NCBI RefSeq assembly: GCF_023195835.1
Contig: NZ_CP096199.1
Span: 2,604,001-2,668,000 of the forward strand
Reading direction: 5' to 3'
Origin: Vibrio sinaloensis
GTDB lineage: Bacteria > Pseudomonadota > Gammaproteobacteria > Enterobacterales > Vibrionaceae
Length of the DNA: 64,000 nucleotides
Shown: one piece after another, positions 10,046-18,922 of the stretch
How positions within the stretch are numbered: the first letter of the stretch is position 1
Layout: every line of letters starts with the position of its first letter
Made by a program: the position numbers and the translations under genes
The notes under the pieces: model-generated
Told to the model about the DNA's origin: nothing
Seen by the model: the letters and a program-made list of their open reading frames with translations, nothing else
The model's database searches: none

Positions 10046-10057
10046 GCAAACGTTTGG
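10046..10057. promoter_or_regulatory. LacI-family-like palindrome upstream of tkt
   Basis: GCAAACGTTTGG matches the fbaA palindrome at 11 of 12 positions and lies about 157 bases before the tkt start, in the 314-base tkt-metK intergenic region. That region otherwise holds only promoter-type sequence and the MetJ boxes. Confidence 0.42.
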
Positions 10058-10101
10058 CTTTATCAAATAACAAAAAAGAACTTGTAATCCGAGCACTGCA
10101 A

Positions 10102-10133
10102 ACTAGAATAGACGTCTAGATGTAGATACACCT
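10102..10133. promoter_or_regulatory. MetJ operator (tandem met boxes) upstream of metK
   Basis: A perfect 8-bp met box AGACGTCT at 10110-10117 is followed directly by AGATGTAG and flanked by weaker boxes in 8-bp register (ACTAGAAT before, ATACACCT after). MetJ with SAM binds tandem copies of this octamer. The array lies 70-100 bases before metK, and a second copy precedes metH in this window. Confidence 0.88.
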
Positions 10134-10203
10134 ACAATATCAAGTATTATTCTTCGGCCTCTGAACATGTCAGAGCCTGTATGTAGATTAAAGTGGAGCT
10201 CAT

Positions 10204-11358
10204 ATGGCTAAGCACCTATTTACTTCTGAGTCAGTATCAGAAGGTCATCCAGATAAAATTGCAGACCAGATTTCGGATGCAGTCCTTGATGCGATTCTTG
10301 AACAAGATCCAAAAGCGCGTGTTGCGTGTGAAACTTACGTAAAAACTGGCATGGTGATGGTTGGTGGTGAAATCACAACCTCAGCCTGGGTAGACATTGA
10401 AGAGCTAACACGCCAAACCGTACGTGAAATTGGCTATGTACATTCAGACATGGGCTTTGATGCTGACTCTTGTGCAGTTTTGAACACCATCGGTAAACAG
10501 TCTCCTGACATTAACCAAGGTGTCGATAAAGCCGATCCTAAAGAGCAAGGCGCGGGCGACCAAGGCATCATGTTTGGTTACGCATGTAACGAGACAGACG
10601 TTCTTATGCCAGCTCCGATTACTTACTCTCACCGCCTAGTTCAAAAGCAAGCGGAAGTACGTAAAAACGGCTCTCTACCTTGGTTGCGTCCAGACGCAAA
10701 ATCTCAGGTGACTTTCCAATACGACCAAGGCAAAATCGTTGGTATCGACGCCGTGGTACTATCCACCCAGCACTGTGATTCAATCTCGACGCCAGACCTG
10801 CGCGAAGCGGTAATGGAAGAGATCATCAAGCCAGTTCTACCTGCAGAGTGGATCAACAAAGACACCAACTTCTTCATCAACCCAACCGGTCGTTTTGTTA
10901 TCGGCGGTCCAATGGGGGACTGTGGTCTAACTGGTCGTAAGATCATCGTTGATACCTACGGCGGTGCAGCACGTCACGGTGGCGGTGCTTTCTCAGGTAA
11001 AGATCCATCAAAAGTAGACCGTAGCGCAGCATACGCAGCACGTTATGTGGCGAAAAACATCGTTGCAGCTGGCCTAGCTGACCGTTGTGAAATCCAACTT
11101 TCGTACGCGATTGGTGTGGCTGATCCAACCTCGATCATGGTCGAAACTTTTGGTACCGAGAAAGTCTCTCACGACATCATCATTGAAGCGGTACGTCAGT
11201 TCTTCGACCTACGTCCATACGGCCTGCAAGAGATGCTGAACCTTCTGCAACCAATCTACAAGAAGACAGCGGCATACGGCCACTTCGGTCGCGAAGAGTT
11301 CCCTTGGGAAGCGACAGACAAAGCAGCACTACTGCGTGAATTTGCGGGTCTTAAGTAA
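10204..11358 (+). CDS. metK: S-adenosylmethionine synthase
   Basis: This 384-residue enzyme makes SAM from methionine and ATP (E. coli 384). The conserved [18 protein letters not shown] start, [12 protein letters not shown] loop and [16 protein letters not shown] signature are complete. GGAG precedes the ATG. Control by MetJ with SAM is expected from the operator about 80 bases upstream, giving end-product repression. It is followed by a strong terminator, so it is transcribed alone. Confidence 0.98.
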   Translation: MAKHLFTSESVSEGHPDKIADQISDAVLDAILEQDPKARVACETYVKTGMVMVGGEITTSAWVDIEELTRQTVREIGYVHSDMGFDADSCAVLNTIGKQSPDINQGVDKADPKEQGAGDQGIMFGYACNETDVLMPAPITYSHRLVQKQAEVRKNGSLPWLRPDAKSQVTFQYDQGKIVGIDAVVLSTQHCDSISTPDLREAVMEEIIKPVLPAEWINKDTNFFINPTGRFVIGGPMGDCGLTGRKIIVDTYGGAARHGGGAFSGKDPSKVDRSAAYAARYVAKNIVAAGLADRCEIQLSYAIGVADPTSIMVETFGTEKVSHDIIIEAVRQFFDLRPYGLQEMLNLLQPIYKKTAAYGHFGREEFPWEATDKAALLREFAGLK

Positions 11359-11386
11359 TTTAGATCTAACAAATTAATTTGCTTGA

Positions 11387-11420
11387 AAAGGCTTTTGGGT
11401 AACCAAAAGCCTTTTTTGTT
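11387..11420 (+). terminator. metK rho-independent terminator
   Basis: AGGCTTTTGG-GTAA-CCAAAAGCCT followed by six T. The remaining 11421-11636 stretch shows only a 26-codon ORF without a convincing ribosome site, plus the promoter region of the next gene. Confidence 0.92.
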
Positions 11421-11636
11421 TGTGGATAAATTTTGCGCACATATTTGTATTTTCCGCTGACACGGTCAATAGTTAAAAATATGTTAACGAATGAATCGAT
11501 TATCGCGTTCGCTTCGTAAACAGAGTAACTGATGCGCCGCTTACATCAACGACGTCGCCAAGCCGGGCATCGAGTTTCGTTCATTGCTGCTAGAGACAAG
11601 CGGCAGTGTTGGTAGAGAATCGATCAAGGAGGATGT

Positions 11637-12434
11637 ATGCCTCGTACGGTGAACCCACAAGACTTCGACGCAAAACACAAGGAAGTCAAAGATTCAGAAT
11701 ACGCACGCACGATACCGTGCAACCAAGTGAGTATTTCTGCCCCTTTCCATTGGCTATCGCTCGGTCTTCATGACTTCGTGCGTATGCCATTAATCAGCGC
11801 TTTCTATGGCCTTTGCTTTATGGCAGCGGCGATAGGTATTGTGCTGCTAGTACAATGGCAAGGCACGCACCTTGTGGTGATGCCGAGCTTAGTCGTTTAT
11901 ATGCTAATAGGCCCATTCTTGGCGCTTGGCCTCTATGATGCGAGTTGGGAGCGTGAAAAAGGACACAGTGCTAGCCTACTTCACTCAATGAAGGCGATTG
12001 GCCGCAATTCAACCTCACAATGGGCATTTGCGGTGATGCTGGCCGTGTGTATGATTTTTTGGATGCGGATCGCGGCGCTGCTCCATGCGCTCTACCCTTC
12101 AGTGCAAGGTGCGCCCTTGAGTGAATTTATGCCATTCTTGGTGATTGGTTCTTTGGTCGGTTTTGTGCTCGCTTGTGTGGTGTTTAGTATCTCCGCTTTC
12201 TCTATCCCGTTAATGATGGAGCGCCGTGTGGATATGATGACCGCCGTGTTCTCAAGCTTTAACGCAGTTAAATCGAACATTCCAGCCATGATTGTTTGGG
12301 CAGCACTGATATGCGGCGGTATTCTGGTCGGCTTTGCCACTTACGGCATAGGTATGCTGTTTACCATGCCAATTCTCGGCTACGCCACCTGGCACGCCTA
12401 CCATGAGATCATCAAAAAGAAACATCACCCGTAA
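11637..12434 (+). CDS. Predicted inner-membrane protein, DUF2189-like
   Basis: This 265-residue protein has a hydrophilic N-terminus of about 50 residues, then roughly six hydrophobic segments: near 57-80, 84-104, 125-150, 165-190, 215-240 and a shorter one after. It resembles the DUF2189 integral membrane family, whose function is unknown. A perfect AAGGAGG ribosome site lies 4 bases before the ATG. It stands alone between the metK terminator and its own terminator, an extra gene relative to the E. coli metK-sprT order. Confidence 0.7.
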   Translation: MPRTVNPQDFDAKHKEVKDSEYARTIPCNQVSISAPFHWLSLGLHDFVRMPLISAFYGLCFMAAAIGIVLLVQWQGTHLVVMPSLVVYMLIGPFLALGLYDASWEREKGHSASLLHSMKAIGRNSTSQWAFAVMLAVCMIFWMRIAALLHALYPSVQGAPLSEFMPFLVIGSLVGFVLACVVFSISAFSIPLMMERRVDMMTAVFSSFNAVKSNIPAMIVWAALICGGILVGFATYGIGMLFTMPILGYATWHAYHEIIKKKHHP

Positions 12435-12466
12435 GTCGAAACGCTGGGTAATTCGGTATATGATTC

Positions 12467-12491
12467 GCCTCTGGAGACAGAGGCGTTTTTG
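12467..12491 (+). terminator. Terminator between the DUF2189-like gene and sprT
   Basis: CGCCTC-TGGAGACA-GAGGCG followed by TTTTTG. It ends only about 13 bases before the sprT start, with the sprT ribosome site directly after it. Confidence 0.75.
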
Positions 12492-12504
12492 TTTGGAGTG
12501 AACC

Positions 12505-13002
12505 TTGGATAAAGAAAATGAGTACCGCGCGATGCAAGTGATAGCAAACTGCATCGATACCGCATCCCAACACTTTCAACGTTCATTCCCTATACCGAAA
12601 CTCAGTTTTAAACTCCGCGGCAAAACGGCCGGCAAAGCCTATTTACAGCTGAATGAAATTCGCCTCAACCCTGTCCTCTTCGTTGAGAATCGAGCGGACT
12701 TTTTGCGCGAAGTGATTCCTCATGAAGTTGCCCACTTGATAGCCTACCAAGTGTATGGCCGGGTGAAACCCCACGGCAAAGAGTGGCAAGGGATCATGGA
12801 ATCACTGTTTAAGGTGCCAGCGAAAACCACGCATAGCTTTGAAGTCAGCTCGGTACAAGGCAAGACATTCGAGTACCAATGCGGCTGTGATCGCTTCCCG
12901 TTGACCATTCGTCGTCACAACAAGGTGTTACGTAACCAGGCTTTTTATCGCTGCCAGCGATGCCATCAACCACTCAGTTTTACTGGCCGCCAGTTATCCT
13001 GA
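12505..13002 (+). CDS. sprT: SprT-family zinc metalloprotease-like protein
   Basis: This 165-residue protein (E. coli SprT 165) has the metallopeptidase motif HEVAH at residues 73-77, PHGKEW downstream, and a C-terminal zinc ribbon (CGC...CxxC near residues 130-155). SprT family members relate to the Spartan DNA-protein crosslink proteases, but the bacterial protein is little studied. The start appears to be TTG 12505, with GGAG 7 bases upstream. The next in-frame ATG at 12532 would shorten the protein by nine residues. In E. coli and V. cholerae an endonuclease gene follows; here rsmE follows directly. Confidence 0.9.
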   Translation: MDKENEYRAMQVIANCIDTASQHFQRSFPIPKLSFKLRGKTAGKAYLQLNEIRLNPVLFVENRADFLREVIPHEVAHLIAYQVYGRVKPHGKEWQGIMESLFKVPAKTTHSFEVSSVQGKTFEYQCGCDRFPLTIRRHNKVLRNQAFYRCQRCHQPLSFTGRQLS

Positions 13003-13080
13003 TCTAGAGCCCCTTGTTTTTTCATCATAAAGCATCCATGTTAGAGGGTAATCTATTCAGTTGCTGGAAATCGGTACCCA

Positions 13081-13812
13081 ATGCGCATCCCTCGAATTTA
13101 TCATCCTCACATTATCACTGAGTTAGGCACCCTCAGCCTTAGCGAAGACGCCGCAGGCCATATCGGGCGCGTACTGAGAATGAAGCAAGGACAGCAAGTG
13201 ATACTGTTTGACGGTCAAGGTGCAGAATTCCCAGCCGAGATCAGTCACGTATCAAAGAAAACCGTCGAAGTTGCGCTCAAACAGCGCGTTGAACGCAGCA
13301 GTGAATCGCCACTCGATCTGCACTTAGGTCAGGTCATTTCACGTGGTGACAAAATGGAGTTCACTATTCAAAAATCGGTCGAACTAGGCGTCAACACCAT
13401 TACCCCGCTTATTTCTGAGCGATGCGGTGTCAAACTCGATCCAAAGCGCTTTGAGAAAAAACTCGCTCAATGGCAAAAAATCGCCATTAGCGCCTGCGAA
13501 CAGTGTGGTCGTAATACCGTTCCAGAGATTCGTCCTATCATGCAACTAGAAGAATGGTGCGCTGAAGAGTACGACGGCTTGAAGCTCAATCTGCATCCAC
13601 GGGCAAAATACTCAATTAACACCCTACCCACGCCAGTAGAAAAAGTACGCCTTCTCATTGGCCCTGAGGGTGGTTTGTCTGCTGAAGAAATCAGCATGAC
13701 CGAAAACTATAAATTCGAAGAGACACTGCTCGGTCCACGTGTGTTACGCACAGAGACCGCGGCTCTTACTGCAATTACAGCCTTGCAAGTTCGTTTCGGC
13801 GATCTTGGTTAA
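13081..13812 (+). CDS. rsmE: 16S rRNA (uracil1498-N3)-methyltransferase RsmE
   Basis: This 243-residue SPOUT-class methyltransferase methylates U1498 of 16S rRNA using SAM. It has the N-terminal PUA-like RNA-binding part ([20 protein letters not shown]), the conserved QKSVELGV segment, and the C-terminal knot motif IGPEGGLS and [10 protein letters not shown]. Length equals E. coli RsmE. gshB begins 13 bases after its stop, so they are probably co-transcribed. Confidence 0.95.
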   Translation: MRIPRIYHPHIITELGTLSLSEDAAGHIGRVLRMKQGQQVILFDGQGAEFPAEISHVSKKTVEVALKQRVERSSESPLDLHLGQVISRGDKMEFTIQKSVELGVNTITPLISERCGVKLDPKRFEKKLAQWQKIAISACEQCGRNTVPEIRPIMQLEEWCAEEYDGLKLNLHPRAKYSINTLPTPVEKVRLLIGPEGGLSAEEISMTENYKFEETLLGPRVLRTETAALTAITALQVRFGDLG

Positions 13813-13825
13813 ACGGAGAAAAAGA

Positions 13826-14773
13826 ATGATCAAATTAGGCATTGTAATGGACCCAATTGCGTCCATTAACATCAAGAAAGACTCTAGCTTTGCCATGATG
13901 CTTGAAGCGCAGCGCCGCGGCTATGAAATCCACTATATGGAAATGAATGATCTTCATCTTGACCAAGGCGTAGCGGTGGCAGATACCAAGATTGTCGAGT
14001 TAAAAGAAGACCCGAACGGCTGGTATGAATTTAAGTCACAACAAAGCATTGAACTGTCTGAGCTTGATGCCGTGTTGATGCGCAAAGATCCTCCATTTGA
14101 TACAGAGTACATCTACGCAACTTACATTCTTGAGCGCGCAGAAGAGCAAGGCACATTGATCGTCAACAAGCCGCAAAGCCTGCGCGACTGTAATGAAAAG
14201 CTGTTCACCGCTTGGTTCCCAGAGCTAACACCGACGACGATTGTGACCCGTAAGGCTGAAAAGATTAAAGCTTTCCGTGAACAGCATGGCGATGTCATCC
14301 TTAAGCCGCTTGATGGTATGGGCGGAGCGTCTATTTTCCGAGTCAAACAGAACGATCCTAACGTATCAGTGATCATCGAGACCCTGACTAACCACGGTCA
14401 AAACTACGCGATGGCACAGACATTCGTTCCTGACATCAGTAACGGCGATAAACGTATCCTCGTCGTTGATGGCGAAGCTATCCCATATTGCCTGGCACGT
14501 ATTCCGGCCGAAGGCGAAACGCGCGGCAACCTAGCCGCGGGTGGTCGAGGCGAAGCAAGACCACTGAGCGAGACAGATAAACAGATTGCCGCTGCGGTAG
14601 CGCCTACACTTAAAGAAAAAGGACTGATTTTCGTTGGTCTCGACGTTATTGGTGACAAACTGACAGAAATCAATGTGACTAGCCCAACCTGTATTCGTGA
14701 GATTGAGGCTGCATTTGATGTGTCTATTACTGGCAAACTGATGGACGCGATTGAGCGCCGTTTGAAAGCCTAA
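13826..14773 (+). CDS. gshB: Glutathione synthetase
   Basis: This 315-residue ATP-grasp enzyme joins gamma-glutamylcysteine and glycine, the second step of glutathione synthesis. The N-terminus [20 protein letters not shown], the MRKDPPFD substrate segment, the ATP-grasp loop [11 protein letters not shown] and the C-terminal [11 protein letters not shown] are typical. The start at 13826 has a GGAG-type site and fits the family length (E. coli 316); upstream frame extension into rsmE is unsupported. Confidence 0.96.
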   Translation: MIKLGIVMDPIASINIKKDSSFAMMLEAQRRGYEIHYMEMNDLHLDQGVAVADTKIVELKEDPNGWYEFKSQQSIELSELDAVLMRKDPPFDTEYIYATYILERAEEQGTLIVNKPQSLRDCNEKLFTAWFPELTPTTIVTRKAEKIKAFREQHGDVILKPLDGMGGASIFRVKQNDPNVSVIIETLTNHGQNYAMAQTFVPDISNGDKRILVVDGEAIPYCLARIPAEGETRGNLAAGGRGEARPLSETDKQIAAAVAPTLKEKGLIFVGLDVIGDKLTEINVTSPTCIREIEAAFDVSITGKLMDAIERRLKA

Positions 14774-14825
14774 ATATGGATTTGGGCAACACACTTTGCT
14801 TGCCCTGACTTATGTGGGAGTCTGT

Positions 14826-15389
14826 ATGAATTTAACCAATCATTTTTTAGTCGCGATGCCTGGGATGAAAGATCCCTACTTTCAACGTAGCGTTATCTAT
14901 GTGTGTGAACACAATGAAGAGGGCGCTATGGGTTTAATGATTAACGCTCCCATCGACATCACCATTGGCAAGATGCTAGAAAAAGTCGATGTCCAATCGA
15001 CCCATCCTAAGCTGCTTACCGAGAGCTTAGACAAACCGGTACTCAACGGTGGCCCGGTTTCTGAAGACCGCGGGTTTATCTTGCATCAGCCCAAAGACGA
15101 GTATGAGTCGAGCATTCGTATGACTGACCAAATCTCGGTCACTACTTCGCGCGATATTCTCGGCGTGCTGGGTACCGAAGCAGAACCCAATCACTATTTG
15201 GTTGCGTTGGGCTACTCTGGTTGGGAGCCGGGTCAATTGGAAACGGAACTGTCAGAAAACTCATGGCTCACCGTTGAAGCCGACCCAGATGTGATGTTCG
15301 ATACTCCTATCAACGAGCGTTGGCAAAAAGCGGTAAAAATGCTCGGCATCGATGTGGCTCAACTCTCGAGCGATATTGGCCACGCTTAA
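14826..15389 (+). CDS. algH: AlgH/YqgE family protein (UPF0301)
   Basis: This 187-residue protein (E. coli YqgE 187) begins [19 protein letters not shown] and contains the family segments [24 protein letters not shown] and [12 protein letters not shown]. Structures of the family are known, but the biochemical role is not. An extended start at 14796 is possible in frame, but the ATG at 14826 gives the family N-terminus. It lies between gshB and ruvX as in E. coli. Confidence 0.93.
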   Translation: MNLTNHFLVAMPGMKDPYFQRSVIYVCEHNEEGAMGLMINAPIDITIGKMLEKVDVQSTHPKLLTESLDKPVLNGGPVSEDRGFILHQPKDEYESSIRMTDQISVTTSRDILGVLGTEAEPNHYLVALGYSGWEPGQLETELSENSWLTVEADPDVMFDTPINERWQKAVKMLGIDVAQLSSDIGHA

Positions 15390-15406
15390 CAAAAAGAACA
15401 TTGACT

Positions 15407-15829
15407 ATGTCTAGAACAATTATGGCTTTTGACTTTGGCACTAAGAGTATTGGTAGTGCCATTGGCCAAGAGGTAACCGGAACTGCCTCACCACTCAAAG
15501 CATTTAAAGCCAACGATGGCATCCCCAATTGGGATGAGATCGAGAAACAGATAAAAGAGTGGCAACCTAATTTGCTGGTCGTGGGTTTACCCACCGACCT
15601 GCATGGGCGTGACCTTGACACTATCACTCCACGGGCAAAAAAATTCGCCAACCGCTTACATGGCCGCTTTGGTCTGCCAGTAGAACTGCACGATGAGAGG
15701 CTCTCCACCACGGAAGCGCGAGCCGACCTATTTGCTATGGGCGGCTATAAGGCGCTCAGTAAAGGCAATGTGGACTGCCAGTCCGCCGTGGTGATTTTAG
15801 AAAGCTGGTTTGAGGCTCAATACGGCTAG
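15407..15829 (+). CDS. ruvX: Putative pre-16S rRNA nuclease / Holliday junction resolvase-like YqgF
   Basis: This 140-residue RNase H-fold protein is conserved across bacteria. The first acidic motif ([11 protein letters not shown], Asp9), the VVGLP strand, DERLST and the late Asp in DCQSAVVI are the expected active-site elements. YqgF takes part in 5' maturation of 16S rRNA in E. coli; the resolvase name is historical. The stop is TAG, and its G is the first base of a GCGAGAA repeat. Confidence 0.92.
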   Translation: MSRTIMAFDFGTKSIGSAIGQEVTGTASPLKAFKANDGIPNWDEIEKQIKEWQPNLLVVGLPTDLHGRDLDTITPRAKKFANRLHGRFGLPVELHDERLSTTEARADLFAMGGYKALSKGNVDCQSAVVILESWFEAQYG

Positions 15830-15996
15830 CGAGAAGCGAGAAGTTTTCAAGGGTTGACACTTAGCGTCAACCCTTTTCTTTAAAATTCATATAATTACAG
15901 CAACACCAGAGTCAGCAACTTCCGATAAAGTCATCACGAGCACCTCTCGAAGGACGAAGTCCGCTCTCGATCCTAGGAGCGCAGCGCTCTGCTCTC
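15829..15996. repeat. Composite intergenic repeat between ruvX and pilU (copy 1)
   Basis: Two GCGAGAA units (15829-15842) begin on the last base of the ruvX stop. A GGTTGAC/GTCAACC terminator hairpin follows, then TTTTCTTT and an AT-rich stretch. After this come the 19-mer TCTCGAAGGACGAAGTCCG (15945-15963, itself a GGAC-GAA-GTCC hairpin) and a GAGCGC-type inverted repeat running into the pilU stop. The same parts in the same order lie between hemW and glsA. Confidence 0.75.
15851..15881. terminator. ruvX terminator inside the composite repeat
   Basis: GGGTTGAC-ACTTAGC-GTCAACCC followed by TTTTCTTT on the plus strand; an A-rich segment on the other side is weaker. Confidence 0.8.
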
Positions 15997-17103
15997 CTAA
16001 TCCATATCAATCTTCACATCTGCGAGACTGCTTAGGCTGGTTCGAGCGCCTGAGTGCGATTTGAGCAGTATCCGCAGATCGTTGGCCGAATCGGCGCTAT
16101 GCAACGCATCTTCTTCGCTGATTTTGTCTTCAATCACCAACTGATAAAGGGCTTGATCAAAAGTCTGCATCCCCGCCTGATTTGACTTCGCCATCGTGGT
16201 TTTCAGCTCATGTAAATCCCCGCGGCGAATCAAATCAGACACGCGCGGACTATTCAAAAGCACCTCGAACGCACCATGACGCCCCTGACCATGTTTATCG
16301 CGCACTAACTGCTGGGCGATGATACCTCTGAGGTTCATCGACAAATCAAACAAGAACTGTTCTTTTTGCTCTTTGGGCACCAAGTGCAAGATACGCTCTA
16401 ATGCTTGGTTGGCATTGTTTGCATGCAGTGTCGCCATGCATAGATGGCCGGTTTCGGCGAAGGTCATCGCGTACTCCATGGTTTCTCGCGAGCGGATTTC
16501 ACCGATCAAAATCATATCCGGAGCTTGGCGTAGCGAGTTTTTCAACGCCACTTCGTAGCTTTCTGTGTCCAATCCCACTTCGCGCTGAGTCACTATGCAG
16601 CCTTGATGCTCATGAACAAACTCAATCGGGTCTTCTACGGTCAGGATATGACCGCTGCTGTTTTGATTACGATAGCCGGTCATCGCGGCCATGGTGGTCG
16701 ATTTTCCTGATCCTGTTGCTCCAACCACCAGCACCAAACCACGTTTAGCCAAGGCGATCTGTTTTAACACTTCCGGCAGTTTAAGCTGCTCAAAACTAGG
16801 AATACTGGTTTCGATACGACGAATCACCGCACCAGGCTGCTCGCGCTGATAAAAAGCCGACACCCGAAAACGGCCAAAGTGGCGAACAATGGCAAAATTC
16901 GCCTCTTTGCTGCGATGAAACTCATGTTGGCGCTCAGTGTCCATCATGCCTTCGATTAAAGAGGTAACCATCGCATGAGAGAGCGTCTCGCCCTGCGCTT
17001 TCAGCTCCCCGTCAACGCGATATAAAATCGGTGCGCCTACCGTGATATACAGATCCGAACTCTTCTGTTCGATCATTTGTTGCAAGTAACGATCACTATC
17101 CAT
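15997..17103 (-). CDS. pilU: Type IV pilus retraction ATPase paralogue PilU
   Basis: This 368-residue PilT/VirB11-like secretion ATPase has an N-terminal PAS-like domain, a Walker A (GATGSGKST) near residue 130, an Asp box, a Walker B (DMILIGEIR) and His-box (TGHLCMATLHANN). PilU works with PilT to retract type IV pili, affecting twitching and DNA uptake. It lacks the AIRNLIRE motif of PilT and has a longer C-terminus, which identifies it as PilU. It starts 9 bases after pilT ends, so the two form an operon. Confidence 0.94.
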   Translation of the reverse strand: MDSDRYLQQMIEQKSSDLYITVGAPILYRVDGELKAQGETLSHAMVTSLIEGMMDTERQHEFHRSKEANFAIVRHFGRFRVSAFYQREQPGAVIRRIETSIPSFEQLKLPEVLKQIALAKRGLVLVVGATGSGKSTTMAAMTGYRNQNSSGHILTVEDPIEFVHEHQGCIVTQREVGLDTESYEVALKNSLRQAPDMILIGEIRSRETMEYAMTFAETGHLCMATLHANNANQALERILHLVPKEQKEQFLFDLSMNLRGIIAQQLVRDKHGQGRHGAFEVLLNSPRVSDLIRRGDLHELKTTMAKSNQAGMQTFDQALYQLVIEDKISEEDALHSADSANDLRILLKSHSGARTSLSSLADVKIDMD

Positions 17104-17112
17104 AACAGAGCC

Positions 17113-18150
17113 TTAGAACATCGGGGTTTCGAGTTCGATTTTCTTCGCCACTTCGGCTTGTTCAACCAAGCCTTGGGCAATCAACTGTTTGGCATTTTGC
17201 TCCATCGTCTGCATCCCATGAGCCGCACCGGTTTGAATCACCGACACCATTTGCGCCACCTTGTCTTCACGGATTAAGTTTCGAATCGCTGGGGTCGCCA
17301 TCATAATCTCGTGACAAGCCACGCGCCCACCGCCAATGCGTTTTAGGAGTTTTTGTGCAATCACCGCTTTGAGTGACTCCGATAACATTGAACGCACCAT
17401 CTCTTTATCGCTGCCCGGGAAAACATCAATAATTCGGTCAATGGTTTTTGCCGCTGAGCTAGTGTGTAAGGTGCCAAACACCAAATGGCCGGTTTCTGCG
17501 GCGGTTAAGGCTAAGCTGATGGTCTCTTGATCACGCAACTCGCCGACCAAAATCACATCCGGATCTTCACGCAAGGCACTACGCAGAGCATTATTGAAGC
17601 TATGGGTATCGCGATGGACCTCGCGTTGGTTAATCAAACACTTATTGTTGCTATGGACAAACTCAATCGGATCTTCAATGGTGAGGATATGCTTATTGTG
17701 CTGGCGATTAATATGGTCAACCATCGCCGCTAAGGTGGTCGACTTACCTGAGCCAGTTGGACCGGTCACTAAGACCAAGCCCTTTTCCATATTAGCAATC
17801 GACTCGAAGATAGCCGGTGTTGCAAGCTGTTCGAGGGTTGGGATCTGGGTGGGAATGGTACGAAAGACTGCCGCACAGCCGCGAGACTGGTTGAAAGCGT
17901 TGACACGAAAGCGTCCGACATCGGGCAACTCAAAAGAAAAGTCGACCTCGAGTCTTTCTTCAAACTCGCTGCGCTGAGCGTCGTTCATAATATCGAACAC
18001 CAAGCGATGTACATCCGCGTGACTAAAAGCGGGCACGCCCAACTTGCGAACTTCACCATCAATCCGCACCATGGGAGATACTCCAGCAGAAAGATGTAGA
18101 TCTGACGCATTATGCTTTACACTAAAATCCAGTAACTCAGCGATATCCAT
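17113..18150 (-). CDS. pilT: Type IV pilus retraction ATPase PilT
   Basis: This 345-residue hexameric motor ATPase depolymerises pilin for pilus retraction. Walker A GPTGSGKST near residue 135, Walker B (DVILVGELRD), His box (TGHLVFGTLHT) and the PilT-specific AIRNLIRE motif are present. It is divergent from yggS, with 25 bases between the starts, and upstream of pilU. This yggS/pilT/pilU arrangement is widely conserved in gamma-proteobacteria. Confidence 0.97.
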   Translation of the reverse strand: MDIAELLDFSVKHNASDLHLSAGVSPMVRIDGEVRKLGVPAFSHADVHRLVFDIMNDAQRSEFEERLEVDFSFELPDVGRFRVNAFNQSRGCAAVFRTIPTQIPTLEQLATPAIFESIANMEKGLVLVTGPTGSGKSTTLAAMVDHINRQHNKHILTIEDPIEFVHSNNKCLINQREVHRDTHSFNNALRSALREDPDVILVGELRDQETISLALTAAETGHLVFGTLHTSSAAKTIDRIIDVFPGSDKEMVRSMLSESLKAVIAQKLLKRIGGGRVACHEIMMATPAIRNLIREDKVAQMVSVIQTGAAHGMQTMEQNAKQLIAQGLVEQAEVAKKIELETPMF

Positions 18151-18175
18151 TTAAAATCCTTAAGTAAAATCTGCC

Positions 18176-18892
18176 ATGACTAGTATTCAACAAAACATTG
18201 AACAGATCACCTCACAGATTGAGAGTGCACAACAAAAGTGTGGACGCGGTCGAGACACAGTGCAACTTCTCGCGGTCAGTAAAACTAAGCCTGTCGAAGC
18301 TATTCTCGCCGCGGCCGAAGCGGGCCAGCGTGCTTTTGGCGAAAACTACGTCCAAGAAGGGGCGGATAAGGTCGATTACTTCAATCAACATCACCCAGAA
18401 ATAGCGCTCGAATGGCACTTCATCGGCCCAATTCAGTCCAATAAAACACGCCACGTGGCCGAGAAATTTGCTTGGGTACATAGCGTTGATCGCAGCAAGA
18501 TAGCCCAAAGATTGAATGACCAAAGACCCGAAGGTATGGCGCCGCTCCAAGTGTTAATTCAAGTCAATACCAGTGGTGAAGCGTCAAAATCCGGTACCAG
18601 CGATGAAGAAGTGTTTGCTCTTGCAGAGTTGATTTCTACCCTGCCTAACCTCACTTTAAGAGGATTGATGTCGATTCCAGCCAATGTGTCAGATTATCAG
18701 TCGCAACTGACGGCCTTCACCCACTTAGCGCAGTTGCAACAAAAACTGGCGCAACGCTTGCCAGAGCAGAACATTGATACACTATCGATGGGGATGAGCG
18801 GCGACATGGAAGCGGCAATCGCAGCAGGGTCAACTATGGTCCGTATTGGAACCGCTATTTTTGGCGCGCGCGATTATTCTCGCCGTGACTAG
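18176..18892 (+). CDS. yggS: Pyridoxal phosphate homeostasis protein YggS
   Basis: This 238-residue PLP-binding protein of the YggS/PROSC (COG0325) family has the fold of the alanine-racemase N-terminal barrel and no known enzymatic activity. The PLP lysine lies in LLAVSKTKP (near residue 36); FGENYVQE, WHFIGPIQSNK and SMGMSGDMEAAI are signature segments. It influences vitamin B6 balance and amino-acid pools. It heads a run yggS-proC-yggT-yggU transcribed together. Confidence 0.95.
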   Translation: MTSIQQNIEQITSQIESAQQKCGRGRDTVQLLAVSKTKPVEAILAAAEAGQRAFGENYVQEGADKVDYFNQHHPEIALEWHFIGPIQSNKTRHVAEKFAWVHSVDRSKIAQRLNDQRPEGMAPLQVLIQVNTSGEASKSGTSDEEVFALAELISTLPNLTLRGLMSIPANVSDYQSQLTAFTHLAQLQQKLAQRLPEQNIDTLSMGMSGDMEAAIAAGSTMVRIGTAIFGARDYSRRD

Positions 18893-18922
18893 AACATTTT
18901 AGAGATAAGGACAGATTACTCG

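Noticed and set aside
11532..11614. Short arginine-rich ORF of 26 codons before the DUF2189-like gene
   Set aside because: No convincing ribosome site and biased composition only; not supportable as a gene or leader peptide.
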